DNA of 64,000 nucleotides from Bacillus sp. PK3_68 (GCF_003600835.1 NZ_NQYC01000001.1:2899001-2963000); one strand, 5' to 3'; shown: positions 17,379-27,262, counted from the stretch's first letter. Numbers and translations: made by a program. Notes: generated by a model not told the origin, from the letters alone.

Positions 17379-17423
17379 AAGAACCTTTCAAAAAGCCTAG
17401 CTTTTATGAGAGGTTCTTTTTTG
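17379..17423 (+). terminator. Terminator of hutUI
   Basis: AAGAACCT and AGGTTCTT pair around an AT-rich loop and are followed by TTTTTT. It ends the hutUI transcript just after parS. Confidence 0.8.
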
Positions 17424-17779
17424 TTGAATAGATATGGAGAGAAAGAGAGTATTCATGCTGAGATAGTGGTTGGAGGGATGGCAAGAAAGCCCCTTGATGT
17501 GCAGAGGTAATAAAGTTGTTTAAACATCCTTCTTCCATATTTTTAAAATCATTGATCGGTTCTTTTGTACTCAACCGATCAATTATATAAAAACAACTGC
17601 AATTACTAACATAAATAATAGTTGATTCACAATCTTACTTCTTTCCAGTTTAGAACCTTTTTCATCATGTTCATTAATTAAATATTTTTATTCTCTATAC
17701 AGCCGTCACAAAGTTGTCACTTACGAAGAATTTGTGAAATCTATATACTGACTCTATTAACAGAAAGGAGTGTTAACAT
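17424..17779. other. Non-coding stretch
   Basis: About 356 bases of AT-rich DNA. I see an imperfect inverted pair of TTGATCGGTT and AACCGATCAA near 17553 and 17573, which could be a regulator site or a weak hairpin. There is no gene. The last 30 bases hold a possible -10 (TATATACT) for the DUF2798 gene. Confidence 0.5.
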
Positions 17780-18265
17780 ATGCCAATTACTAGAAAAGAA
17801 AGCCTCTATTTTGGTTTAATCATGTGTTTTGGAATGGTGCTTTTTATGACTCTTTATAACCTTTACCTTAATGATGCATTTGGACAAATTTCTTTCTTGG
17901 GAGGAATAACGGATTTTCTTATAGGGTTTATTGTTGCATTAATTCTTGACCTGTACCTAGTAGGACCTCTAGCTAAAAAAGTAGCTTATAGATTAACAGC
18001 AAATACAACAAATGTGCTATATAAGGTTCTAACAATATCCACATGTATGGTTATTGGAATGGCTTTTTTCATGTCCATTTACGGTTTGGTGACAAGTTAT
18101 TTCCATAATGGTTTTTCTTCCAACTCGGTTATTAAGGAATTTTTCTCCGTGTTTTTCAGGAATTTTGTAGTAGCATTACCTTTGCAAATCATTATTATAG
18201 GGCCAATAGTTCGCTATATATTTACTAAGTATATAAAAACTACTCAAAATAATTTAGTAGTCTAA
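17780..18265 (+). CDS. DUF2798-type membrane protein
   Basis: A 161-residue protein made of two tandem halves, each with two membrane helices. Each half ends in the DUF2798 hallmark, seen as LYLVGPLAKKVAYRL in the first and IIIGPIVRYIFTKYI in the second. Function is unknown in this family. AAAGGAGTG precedes the ATG. It stands alone between two non-coding stretches and is followed by a terminator. Confidence 0.8.
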   Translation: MPITRKESLYFGLIMCFGMVLFMTLYNLYLNDAFGQISFLGGITDFLIGFIVALILDLYLVGPLAKKVAYRLTANTTNVLYKVLTISTCMVIGMAFFMSIYGLVTSYFHNGFSSNSVIKEFFSVFFRNFVVALPLQIIIIGPIVRYIFTKYIKTTQNNLVV

Positions 18266-18613
18266 CTATGTTACGTTACAGGTAGCTCCTGAGATTATTC
18301 TTTTTATGTCTTGGGTTAAATCATCTGGAGCGTTAGCTCAATAAGAAGTAAACAACTTCATTATTCATTTTTTAAGTATTACATAAGCAGGTGGATATAA
18401 TTTGCAACAACTTTAAAGAGCTTTACTGCGCATAGAATGTAGTAAGGCTCTTATCCTTTTTAATCAAAATTCAATAACTTTATTATCTATAGATACTTGA
18501 GGGAATAGCTACTATTTTGCCTTTTCTAGCCTTTGAAATCACCGACTGTAAAATTTTCTCTTATGATATAATCTTTCTGTACTAGTTAACTAGAGACATA
18601 AAGGGGAGTTATT
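18266..18613 (+). promoter_or_regulatory. Intergenic region with terminator and extended -10 promoter
   Basis: 348 bases. A hairpin AAGAGCTTTACT/AGTAAGGCTCTT with a T-rich tail (18416-18461) can end the DUF2798 gene. Near the far end, TGATATAAT at 18564-18572 is an extended -10 element for the SLH gene, with no good -35. Nothing else recognisable. Confidence 0.55.
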
Positions 18614-20883
18614 ATGCGAAGAGTTGTAGGTAGTCTGGCTGCTTTATTCATTATATTTACCTTCGTCATCCATGCCTCTGCCCAATCCCTCACCGATATA
18701 GACAGTCATTGGGCGAAGAAGGAGATTGAGACACTTAATAGCATGGGAATCGTTAGCGGTTATGAAGATGGAAAATTTCGTCCGTATACTCAGGTGACAC
18801 GAGGACAATTTGTTGCTTATTTAGTCCGTGCATTAGATTTGCCAGCGGGTGAATCAGCATTTCCGGATGTGCCGGCCAGCAGCCGTCTTTATAAGGAAAT
18901 AGCTGCTGGTAAGAAAGCAGGCTTGATTAGTGGAAATGCCAAGGGGTTAGCTCTTGCTGATGCACCGGTGACACGGTCAGATGTTGCTGCTATGCTGGAT
19001 CGGGCGATGCAGCTGAAAGGCGATTATACAAAAAGACAGCCACTCACATTCACAGACGCCTCGAAAATCGGAAAATACGCATATGGCGCTGTTGAGCGAA
19101 TGAGTTACTATGGCTTAATTAAAGGAACTGCCGATAATAGATTTGAACCACAAAAGGTAGCTACACGTGGAGAAGCTGTTGTATTCATATATAGAATGAT
19201 GGACAAGCTCGATCTGCTAGGTGGTGAACAGAAACCGCAGCCTTCAGATAACCAGGAGGTCGTCATTCCTGTTAATGATCAGCAGTCTGTGAAGGTGAGG
19301 ATGAATACGAAAGGTGTCCCGCTTATATACGACAAAAAGGTGATGGATGATCATGTTTTATCTACAGATAGCCACTACTATTATTATTTAGGGCAGGTAT
19401 CTAAACCACTTGGCTCCCTTCAAGTCACATTGCGCAAGCTTGATAATGGCGATACATTTGTATTTACGAAATTTATTCACAATGGTTCCGATACGTATTC
19501 CGCTTCTGTTAGCCTGCCATTTGAGCAAGCCAATGAACATTCGATAGCAAAATACTCTTCATTCGGAACGGTTAATCAATCACATCACTCTGTATTTGGT
19601 GTTGATAAAACCTCCCATCCTGTTGGTATCCTATCGGTGAAAAACGGGACAACATTAAAAAATGAAATGATGATCGGTAAAAATTATATTTCTCTCCAAC
19701 GACAGACGAACTACTCAAACGGACAAAGATCTGTTATTCGAGAGCTGCTTGATGAAAAAGAGAGCTATGAAGTAGTCGAGGATACAGCGAAGCAAACGAT
19801 TACTGCCCAAATGAACATGGAAGTAAGAGGAAAAGCCATTTCTGAATCATGGCTGCTGCTCTCAGGCAAACCGCTGTTTGAAAATGCAAGTAACCGGGAC
19901 GACTGGTTCAAACGTACAATCGCAGAGTATAGTTCTATTAATAACTGGCTCACAGCGGATGGAGCCTACACAAAATTGCCTTGGTCTATTGATCCAGCTC
20001 ATCAAATGGGATATGGACGCAATGTAGGGCGTCTACAAGGAGGCGTTTACCTAACCGTTTATAATGAGAATAAGGAGCGTTACCTTCGTGATCTCGTTGT
20101 TAATTCACTGGCCGATCTTGATACTCTTTCCGGGGGAGCATTGACTGCTGGTGAAAACCCTATCTTTGAAACCGAGTATACAAGCTCAGGGCTCAAAGAG
20201 CAGTATGGTCTTACAGCTCCTTACATTGATACCCGCCATAATGAAAATGCCGCTTTATTTCTTAAGAACACAGCCGAATCTTTAAATATTTCACAGCTAA
20301 AAGGAGCGAATCTGCGTTATGCCGATTTTCTTGTCTCGCAAAAGGGGCTTGGAAATATTATTCCAGTGACGGCATCAAGTTATTTAATTGCTGATTATTA
20401 TAAGGCTGATGGGCCGAAAGTGAGAACTCATGCCTCACTTAATCACACACTTGGTGAAATGAGATTTTTACTTGAAACGTATAAACAGACGAAAAATAAT
20501 GCTTATTTAACAACAGCCCGGCAATTAAAAGCAGGGGTTGAGAACTTAAACTGGGCTCGTCCGAACGGCGACCTTTGGTATCAATATAACGGCAATGGCA
20601 AATTTGGTGGCAATGATTATGAAAACTTAACTCTGATGGATTTATTGTTGAGCCAAAATATCTTTGCGGAAGTAGATATTCCGCGCAGCAAAGCGTTTGA
20701 TGCCATGATTAAACAAAAACAAAGTACCTTGTTGATAATGAAAAACCGATTATTCCAGCGGTCGTTCAGCTGCTTCGCGAGCAGGGCTTCGGTGCCATGA
20801 TTAATGAAGCGTATCCTGCCACTACAAGAAAAGCAGATGTGAACGAACGACCGAAAGATACACTTGACTTGCTAGCTGAATAA
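18614..20883 (+). CDS. SLH-domain surface protein, frameshifted near its end
   Basis: A secreted cell-wall-associated protein. A signal peptide (residues 1-24, ending ASAQS) is followed by three S-layer homology domains (about 28-70, 85-130, 140-195; e.g. SHWAKKEIETLNSMGIVSGYEDGKFRP). These bind the pyruvylated secondary wall polymer. The large remainder has beta-rich then alpha-helical segments, somewhat like sugar epimerase/lyase toroids. As read, the frame stops at 20800 with an unrelated tail. One extra A in the A-rich stretch 20711-20723 restores YLVDNEKPIIPAVVQLLREQ and a stop at 20883. The enzymatic role is not known. Confidence 0.8.
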
Positions 20884-20933
20884 AAGAAGCTGTCCTAGCC
20901 CATGCTTGTTGGCTGTGGATAGCTTCTTTTTTA
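20884..20933 (+). terminator. Terminator after the SLH gene
   Basis: AAGAAGCT and AGCTTCTT pair around a loop and are followed by a T run. It starts immediately after the restored stop codon at 20883, which supports that stop as the true end. Confidence 0.75.
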
Positions 20934-21231
20934 TAGAACTGATTTTTTGTTTTGATTATTCAGGAAAATCCTTGCCTTAATAAAGCGTATCGATTAAGAT
21001 ATTATTAACAAAAATGGAAGGGTGGACCTGAAACTATGATCTATTAATCCTATTCTTTAAGAAAAAATCGTTAATGAGTATACGAAATTTTTTCTGAATA
21101 GGATTAGTTTGTACATTTTTATACAACCAACAAGATCATTGTGTCTCTTCCATTAGGGATATCATGTCCTGTTTGACATTGTATTGTACTGATTTCCTCC
21201 TGTTCAGAAACTCTCTGAGGGGGTTTTTATT
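20934..21231 (+). repeat. Intergenic region with a 62-base inverted repeat
   Basis: About 298 bases. TAATCCTATTC (21045-21055) and GAATAGGATTA (21096-21106) are perfect 11-base complements. The inner AGAAAAAATCG and CGAAATTTTTTCT also pair, making one long hairpin. It could be an attenuator of the exporter gene downstream or a small dispersed element. TTGACA lies at 21173-21178 without a clear -10. Confidence 0.5.
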
Positions 21232-22506
21232 TTGGAAAAAAACATTTCAAACAAGGCAAGTGATCAAGCTGAAATAAAGCCATCGCCTAATTTATTTCGG
21301 AACCGTGTTTTTCAGGCGATTATTATTTCAGGTCTTTTTTTACAGATCGGTATATGGATACGGAATTTTGCTGTTCTACTGTTCGTTATGGAGCAGACAA
21401 ATGGTGACCCGTTTGCAGTTTCAATGATTTCAGTAGCAGAGTTTGCGCCGATTTTTATTTTTTCATTTATTGGAGGCGCGTTTGCTGACCGTTGGAGTCC
21501 AAAGAAAACAATGGTATGGTGTGACATTTTAAGTGCTTTATCTGTATTTGCGGTGCTGGTAACGCTTGTTATGGGAACTTGGAAGGTGGTATTTTTTGCC
21601 ACGTTGATATCAGCGATTCTTTCACAGTTCTCTCAGCCGTCGGGCATGAAGTTATTTAAAATGCACTTAGCCGGAGAGCAGATGCAGGCGGGGATGTCAG
21701 TCTACCAAACATTATTTGCCGTGTTTATGGTCTTAGGCCCTATTGTTGGCACGTTTGTCTTTGAATCTTTTGGCATCAACATTTCAATTGCTATTACAGG
21801 CGCTGCTTTTTTGCTTTCGGCTTTCGCACTCGGCTTTCTGCCTAAAGACCGGAGCATGGAGGAAGAAAATAGAGAAACAACTTTATGGCAGGAAATGAAA
21901 AGCGGCATTCAATATGTGTTGAAAAAGAAAGAGTTAAGTTTGTTGGGGTTATGCTTTATGGCAGCAGGGCTCGGCATGGGGTTTATTCAGCCGCTTTCGA
22001 TCTTTCTCGTAACAGAGCAATTAGGCTTGCACAAAGAAAACCTTCAATGGCTATTTATGGTGAATGGCATCGGCATGATTATAGGTGGAGCAGGCGTGAT
22101 GGTTTTTGCTAAAACAGTCGCTCCGCAAAAGCTTCTTATCTGCGGAATGCTTGCGAACGCCATTGGTTTGGCGGTAATGGGGTTATCTACGAACCTTTGG
22201 CTGACACTCATAGCTGAATTTTTTAACGGGCTAATGATGCCTTGTATCCAGATCGGCATTAACACGATGATTTTGCAAAGAACAGAAGGTGCTTTCATTG
22301 GCAGGGTCAATGGGATTTTAAGTCCATTGTTTACTGGTTCGATGGTATTAACGATGAGTGCAGCAGGCCTCCTAAAAGGTTTGTTCTCTCTCACCGCTAT
22401 TTTTGAAGCGGCAGCTGTTTTGTTTATTATCGGTATGATCTGTGTTCTACCTTTATATAATATGAGAGGGGAAACAAAGCCGGATTCTGTGGACCCTCAG
22501 GGATAG
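21232..22506 (+). CDS. MFS transporter (DHA3-type, macrolide/siderophore exporter-like)
   Basis: A 424-residue, twelve-helix major facilitator. The loop between helices two and three (GGAFADRWSPKKTMVWCD) is the MFS motif A in the form seen in the MFS_3 group, which includes MefA-type macrolide and EntS-type siderophore exporters. The TTG start at 21232 follows GAGGGGG by eight bases. An inverted repeat lies in its leader. A strong bidirectional terminator follows. The substrate cannot be assigned. Confidence 0.85.
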   Translation: MEKNISNKASDQAEIKPSPNLFRNRVFQAIIISGLFLQIGIWIRNFAVLLFVMEQTNGDPFAVSMISVAEFAPIFIFSFIGGAFADRWSPKKTMVWCDILSALSVFAVLVTLVMGTWKVVFFATLISAILSQFSQPSGMKLFKMHLAGEQMQAGMSVYQTLFAVFMVLGPIVGTFVFESFGINISIAITGAAFLLSAFALGFLPKDRSMEEENRETTLWQEMKSGIQYVLKKKELSLLGLCFMAAGLGMGFIQPLSIFLVTEQLGLHKENLQWLFMVNGIGMIIGGAGVMVFAKTVAPQKLLICGMLANAIGLAVMGLSTNLWLTLIAEFFNGLMMPCIQIGINTMILQRTEGAFIGRVNGILSPLFTGSMVLTMSAAGLLKGLFSLTAIFEAAAVLFIIGMICVLPLYNMRGETKPDSVDPQG

Positions 22507-22520
22507 AGTAAATATAGGGG

Positions 22521-22578
22521 AATTAAAAAGAGCAGCCCCTCACCCATCTTCATGGGTGAAGGGCTGCTCTTTTTAATT
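22521..22578. terminator. Long bidirectional terminator
   Basis: A nearly perfect inverted repeat with arms of about 26 bases (AATTAAAAAGAGCAGCCC to its complement, with TCACCCAT/ATGGGTGA inside) lies between two convergent MFS genes. It covers the last codons of the minus-strand gene. Confidence 0.9.
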
Positions 22579-23739
22579 ATGAAGCACTTTAGCCTGCGAC
22601 GTATAGAAACGATAGACAGCAAAAGCGATGAAAGACAAGATAATTCCTGAAATATATGGCAGGCCAATCATGATCGAAAACAGCCAGCCGCCTAATGGAG
22701 GACCAATAATTCTTCCGAGTGAATCGAACGATGATAGCAATCCTGTGGCATTCCCGTAGCCGCTTGTTGATGTTTTGGTAAGCAAGGCAGAAACGCTTGG
22801 GCGGATCACTCCATTTCCTATTCCAAAAATCGTTAAGAAAATAGCCGCTGTCGCAAAGTTGTTGACCAATAAGATTAAGCCGAAGCCAATGGCTGAAACA
22901 AGAATGCCGATTTGAATAACTATGCCTTCACCAAATTTTTTCGTTAGCCTCCCGACTAATCCACCTTGGACAATGGCACTGGCAAATCCCATAATCATAA
23001 AAACATAGCCTAGATTTACACTTTCGAGCCCTGCTTTTTTAGCGCCGTAATAGGCAAATGTAGCTTCTAAGCCGGATAGGGACAACGAAATGAAGAATTG
23101 CAGGACCAATAAAATAGATACAGGTCCACGCACAGTTTGGCGGAACGGCTTTTTTTCTCGATGTCCTGCCTTTCTCTTTTCTGCTGGGAGTGATTCTTTC
23201 AGCAAAAGCAGGACGAGAAAGAAGGTTACCAGTGAGGAAATACCGGCAATATAAAATGGCATGTTCAGGCTTGTCTTTGAAAAAATACCGCCAATCGCTG
23301 GTCCAAAAATAAAACCAAGACCGGTGGCAGCCCCGATAATGCCCATACCCTTTCCGCGTTCTTCCAGCGTGGTAATATCAGCAGCATAAGCCATTACTGT
23401 CGGCATATTGGCGGCTGATAATATGCCGCCGATGATCCTCGCAACAAACAGCATCCAAAGGGAAGAAGACCACCCCATGAGGAAAAAAGAAAGGGACAAT
23501 CCTAGAATTCCGATCATAATAACAGGTTTGCGGCCAATACGATCTGAAATTCGGCCCCACACCGGCGCAAAAAGAAGCTGCATCAATGAGTACACAGCCA
23601 TAAGTAGACCTAATTGTGTAGGTGAAGCGCCGATATTTTCTGCGTAAAATGGCAGCACAGGAATAATGATTCCAAAGCCAACCATAACGAGAAACATAAC
23701 GACAAATAAAATAGGCAATGCTTTTTTTGTTTCTGGCAT
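22573..23739 (-). CDS. MFS multidrug transporter (DHA1, Bmr/TetA-like)
   Basis: A 388-residue, twelve-helix drug:proton antiporter type protein. Motif A is clear (FAPVWGRISDRIGRKPV), and motif C in helix five (GAATGLGFIFGPAIGG) marks it as an antiporter. Bmr, Blt and TetA(L)-like proteins share this form. I chose the ATG at 23739, six bases after GGAGGA, over the upstream starts in the same frame. The upstream gap is AT-rich and shared with the divergent lipoprotein gene. Confidence 0.9.
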   Translation of the reverse strand: MPETKKALPILFVVMFLVMVGFGIIIPVLPFYAENIGASPTQLGLLMAVYSLMQLLFAPVWGRISDRIGRKPVIMIGILGLSLSFFLMGWSSSLWMLFVARIIGGILSAANMPTVMAYAADITTLEERGKGMGIIGAATGLGFIFGPAIGGIFSKTSLNMPFYIAGISSLVTFFLVLLLLKESLPAEKRKAGHREKKPFRQTVRGPVSILLVLQFFISLSLSGLEATFAYYGAKKAGLESVNLGYVFMIMGFASAIVQGGLVGRLTKKFGEGIVIQIGILVSAIGFGLILLVNNFATAAIFLTIFGIGNGVIRPSVSALLTKTSTSGYGNATGLLSSFDSLGRIIGPPLGGWLFSIMIGLPYISGIILSFIAFAVYRFYTSQAKVLHN

Positions 23740-24024
23740 GACCATTCCTCCAATTTTATTGGACAACTAAGCATCCTGCTCATCGTAATTTTATTAAAAA
23801 TAATATGTATACAATAAATTAGTTTAACAACAAAACATAGAAAAGAAAACTAGGGACCTTTATTAGGGACCGGACATTGTCAGTGCATGTAAAGCAATAA
23901 TTATGTATGTTTATAAAAAAGAAAACGTTCCTTTTCAAGAAGCAGCAAGAATTTAACTATGTGCTTTTACCGTTTTATCCAATAGTTGCGGGGAAAAGAG
24001 TACTATAGCGAGGAGGGGATTCCA

Positions 24025-24858
24025 ATAAGAACAAGTATCATACTGTGCGGGTCACTCATCGTTACATTAGCCGGCTGCAATTCGATCAGTTCAACTGAAG
24101 AAAGGCCGGTTCCGGTTGCAGGACAAGAGGATCCGTCACCTTCAGAAAGCCATCCAGGTAATGATCAACCACCTGCAATAAGCAGCGGACAAAAAAGTGC
24201 TTTGGAAGATCAAAAGCTCTTAACTCCTGAAGAAGTCATTCAAGCAACAAAAAAGCAGTTACACACAACCGTACCCGTTCAACTGCCAAAGAGCATGGAT
24301 ATTTCAGTAGATCACCATTTAACAGCTAAAACAAGTTCAAGAAGCAATGAGTATACGATTCAATTTATTGAAATGAATGAGCCTGTGCCGATCAATAATG
24401 GTGCTTTGAAAAATGAAGAAGCGAACGTAGCTGTGTTGAGAGGAATGAAATATAATAGCATGAGCACAGCGGCTAAGCAGATTAATTATCAAGATCACTC
24501 AGACAGTGAAGGAGAAGCTGTTGATCTTGGCTTCGGAATAAAAGGATATAAAGATGCGGGGGCTGGTTCCCAGTTCATCGGCTGGAATGAGGGCCGGTGG
24601 TCCTTGGCTATGCGAGCGTTAACGGAACAAGGAGACGATCTTGAAGCAGAAGCAAAAAAAGTCGTTCAATATTTGGAAAAACATACACTGCCTGTTCCGC
24701 ATGAAGCAGGGATGGTTATGCTGGACATCAGCAAAACGGGCGGAGAACACGTACAGCGTGTTGCCTGGCAGGAAAACAATGCCGTTTATGAAATTGAAAC
24801 GCCGAAAGGCTACATGGAAGCTTTAAAGGTAGCAGTCTCTATTCAACAAAATCATTGA
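24025..24858 (+). CDS. Lipoprotein of unknown function, apparent ATA start
   Basis: A secreted lipoprotein of about 277 residues. The signal peptide runs RTSIILCGSLIVTLAGC, with LAGC as the lipobox. It is followed by a Pro/Ser/Glu-rich linker and a globular domain without known motifs. The best ribosome site, AGGAGGGG (24011-24018), points to ATA at 24025 as the initiator. Using the TTG at 23986 would put 13 extra residues, including charged ones, before the signal peptide and the ribosome site inside the gene. ATA starts are rare, so this may be a weakly translated or mutated start. The gene stands alone. Confidence 0.65.
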   Translation: MRTSIILCGSLIVTLAGCNSISSTEERPVPVAGQEDPSPSESHPGNDQPPAISSGQKSALEDQKLLTPEEVIQATKKQLHTTVPVQLPKSMDISVDHHLTAKTSSRSNEYTIQFIEMNEPVPINNGALKNEEANVAVLRGMKYNSMSTAAKQINYQDHSDSEGEAVDLGFGIKGYKDAGAGSQFIGWNEGRWSLAMRALTEQGDDLEAEAKKVVQYLEKHTLPVPHEAGMVMLDISKTGGEHVQRVAWQENNAVYEIETPKGYMEALKVAVSIQQNH

Positions 24859-24905
24859 CTACATTTATAGATAAAGTCCAATGGATGCCCATTAGGCCGA
24901 CGAAG

Positions 24906-24945
24906 AAGCTGATGTCTTACTATAGACAATCAGCTTTTTTCTTTT
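24906..24945 (+). terminator. Terminator after the lipoprotein gene
   Basis: AAGCTGATGTC pairs with GACAATCAGCTT around a short loop and is followed by TTTTCTTTT. Confidence 0.75.
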
Positions 24946-25552
24946 CCTGCGCTATGTTACAAAGCTGGGCAGCGATGAAGGCGATTGGCGTTCTTTTTTA
25001 CTTGCTTGGCAAAAATTGCAGGAACGAGGGCATGTCCAATTGATTGCAAAGTGTAGTGGGGAGGCTGATTGCCGAAAAGGAGGACAAGAAGAGCAGGCTG
25101 ACGAAAGGATAGCAGAGTAAAGTAATTTTATTTCTGCCATTCTTTATTGGCAGTGCCTGCACGCCGGGTTAGACCAATGGACAAAAATGAATGATAGCAA
25201 CTGGACTCTTCTTCCTGAACTGATGGATGCTTATAGCGGCTTTTATGAACATAAAATGATGGAGCGGGCCTATTCATTTGGCATTATAGTCGGTGGCTAT
25301 GGTGTTTCCAAGCTGTTTAAGTGGGAAATTTTAACAGGAAATCCCAGTTGTATTCACATCTATATTTAGCTTTCCCGATGATTTTATTCTTCGTGCTGAA
25401 ATTAGCCGGAGAGCAGGGAGAAGCGAGAGTAAAAGACCGGCGATTTTAGATGAAATATGAATCCCAATACCCATGCTTATCAGAGGCTTCACAACGGTTA
25501 TTGTCGCATCCGTTATTATGGCAAGCATCCTGATTTTAACAGGATAAAACGA
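24926..25552 (+). pseudogene. Decayed paralog of the membrane transporter at 10339-11532
   Basis: No intact gene, but three segments align with the transporter at 10339. FLRYVTKLGS (from about 24944) matches FLRRYAKKLSA. GGYGVSKLFKW (about 25290) matches GGFVGSKIVKW. IFSFPDDFILRAEISRRAG, then after a TGA PMLIRGFTTVIVASVIMA (25362-25535), matches MFGFPGDYLVCEEVSRSIA and PMLVGGFTTVTIASVFIA. Stops and frame changes separate them, and the N-terminal half is gone. The remnant ends 28 bases before a second M20 amidohydrolase, mirroring the intact pair at 9016-11532 in the opposite gene order. Confidence 0.75.
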
Positions 25553-25579
25553 TTTTATTTTTTAAAAGGAGTGGGGTAG

Positions 25580-26770
25580 GTGGAAAAATTATATCAATTA
25601 TTAGACGAGGTATTTGATGAGATGATAGCTATCCGTCGTTATCTGCATGAGTATCCGGAATTATCATTTCAGGAAGTAGAAACACCGAAATACATCGCTG
25701 AATATCATAAAAAATTAGGGAACGAAGTACGAACAGGAGTGGGTGGACGCGGCGTCGTAGCAACTTTGCGCGGCAGCAAGCCTGGAAAAACGGTCGCATT
25801 GCGGGCGGATTTTGATGCATTGCCGATCCAGGAAGAAACCGATGTGCCTTATAAGTCAAAGGTAGACGGCGTTATGCATGCGTGCGGTCACGACAGCCAT
25901 ACAGCGACACTGCTTGGACTTGCAAAAGCATTAAGTGAAATGAAAGATGGAATAGCGGGGAATGTTGTATTTATCCACCAGCATGCTGAGGAAGTGCTTC
26001 CAGGGGGAGCGATTGCCATGATTGAAGACGGTTGCCTTGAGAGGGTAGATGTGATTTTTGGTCAGCACATCTGGTCGAATGCACCGGTAGGAACAGTGGA
26101 ATACCGTCCAGGCCCAATCATGGCAGCGGCTGATTTCTTTAAAATAAAAATTCAAGGAAAAGGCGGACACGGCGCACAGCCACACCAGACGAAAGACAGT
26201 GTGGTAATAGGTTCTCAGCTTGTCGGTAACCTCCAGCAAATTGTTTCACGAAGAGTGGACCCGCTTGATACGGCTGTTCTCTCCATTGGCTCTTTTGTGG
26301 CGAAAAATGCACCTAATGTTATTGCTGATACGGCTGTGCTATCAGGCACGGTAAGAACGTTTAGAGAAAGTACACGTGAGTCTATTGCGCAGGAAATAGA
26401 GCGTATCATAGTGGGCACTTGTGTCGCCGGAGATGTGGAATATACGTATGCATACGAAAAGGGTTATCCGGCAGCAGATAACCCGAAGGAAGAAATCGAA
26501 TTCGTCATGGACATTGCTAGAACTGTTCCCGGTGTGACAGCAGTTAATGAATGCGAGCCGCAAATGGGCGGGGAAGACTTTGCTTACTATCTCCAGCATG
26601 TAAAGGGAGCGTTCTTCTTTACTGGGGCTCAAAATCCGGAACTGGGAGCAAGCTACCCTCATCACCATCCAAAGTTCAATATCGATGAGCGGGGCATGCT
26701 GGTGGCAGCGAAAGTGCTGGGTGCAGCAACTTTAGCCTATTTGAAAAAAGAAATGAAATCAGTTATTTAA
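25580..26770 (+). CDS. M20-family amidohydrolase (second copy)
   Basis: A 396-residue M20D metallo-amidohydrolase, clearly related to the one at 9016 but diverged. HACGHDSHTA (Cys102) and HAEEVLPGG carry the metal and catalytic residues, and HHPKFN is near the end. It starts with GTG at 25580 after AAAAGGAGTGGGGTAG. Expected activity is hydrolysis of N-acyl amino acids or related amides. The gene before it is the decayed transporter, so if the two formed an uptake-hydrolysis unit, the uptake half is lost here. A terminator follows. Confidence 0.9.
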   Translation: MEKLYQLLDEVFDEMIAIRRYLHEYPELSFQEVETPKYIAEYHKKLGNEVRTGVGGRGVVATLRGSKPGKTVALRADFDALPIQEETDVPYKSKVDGVMHACGHDSHTATLLGLAKALSEMKDGIAGNVVFIHQHAEEVLPGGAIAMIEDGCLERVDVIFGQHIWSNAPVGTVEYRPGPIMAAADFFKIKIQGKGGHGAQPHQTKDSVVIGSQLVGNLQQIVSRRVDPLDTAVLSIGSFVAKNAPNVIADTAVLSGTVRTFRESTRESIAQEIERIIVGTCVAGDVEYTYAYEKGYPAADNPKEEIEFVMDIARTVPGVTAVNECEPQMGGEDFAYYLQHVKGAFFFTGAQNPELGASYPHHHPKFNIDERGMLVAAKVLGAATLAYLKKEMKSVI

Positions 26771-26782
26771 AGAGGAAAAATG

Positions 26783-26823
26783 ATGCCTGTCCAGACATTT
26801 GCTGAGCAGGCATTTTATTTTTT
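26783..26823. terminator. Terminator between the amidohydrolase and ytoQ
   Basis: ATGCCTG and CAGGCAT pair around an 17-base loop with a T-rich tail. It lies between convergent genes. Confidence 0.65.
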
Positions 26824-27262
26824 AATCAAATATGTAAGCAAGTGCCTTCATTGCCTGATCTACACTTTCGACGGTCGCACTGGCTTTCCTCGACAATTCT
26901 TTTAATGGATGATGCAAAGATTCTGGACGGATTAAAATAAGGGGCTTTCCAAAAGTAATGGCGGCACTTGCATCCATCGCTGTATTCCACTGTTTATATT
27001 TTTCTCCAAATAGAGCGATGACAAGATCAGCTTTTTGCATCAGCACCTCTGTGCGCAAGTTGTTAAAGCTGGATGCCGCTGCGTCGCGAAAAATGGCGTT
27101 CGGCTGCTTGCCTAAAATTTCTTCACCAATAGAATCAGAACGGTCATGGTCTTCCATTGGGCCGACAAAGTCAATAGGGAGTTTGAGCGCTGCAGCTTTC
27201 TGTTTGATTTCCTCACGCCAAGCACTATGGATTTCCCCAGCGAGATAAATAGTTAATCTCAT
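26822..27262 (-). CDS. ytoQ: YtoQ family protein
   Basis: A 146-residue cytosolic protein nearly collinear with Bacillus YtoQ: MRLTIYLAGEIHSAWREEI at the start, FVGPMEDHDRSD, then ADLVIALFGEKYKQWNTAMDA. The fold resembles nucleoside 2-deoxyribosyltransferases, but no activity is established. The ribosome site GGAGG is visible on the minus strand before 27262. It is monocistronic and convergent with the amidohydrolase. Confidence 0.9.
   Translation of the reverse strand: MRLTIYLAGEIHSAWREEIKQKAAALKLPIDFVGPMEDHDRSDSIGEEILGKQPNAIFRDAAASSFNNLRTEVLMQKADLVIALFGEKYKQWNTAMDASAAITFGKPLILIRPESLHHPLKELSRKASATVESVDQAMKALAYIFD

Noticed and set aside
24855-25043. Short open frames over the transporter remnant
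   Set aside because: They are accidental frames; the homologous reading lies in other frames with stops.
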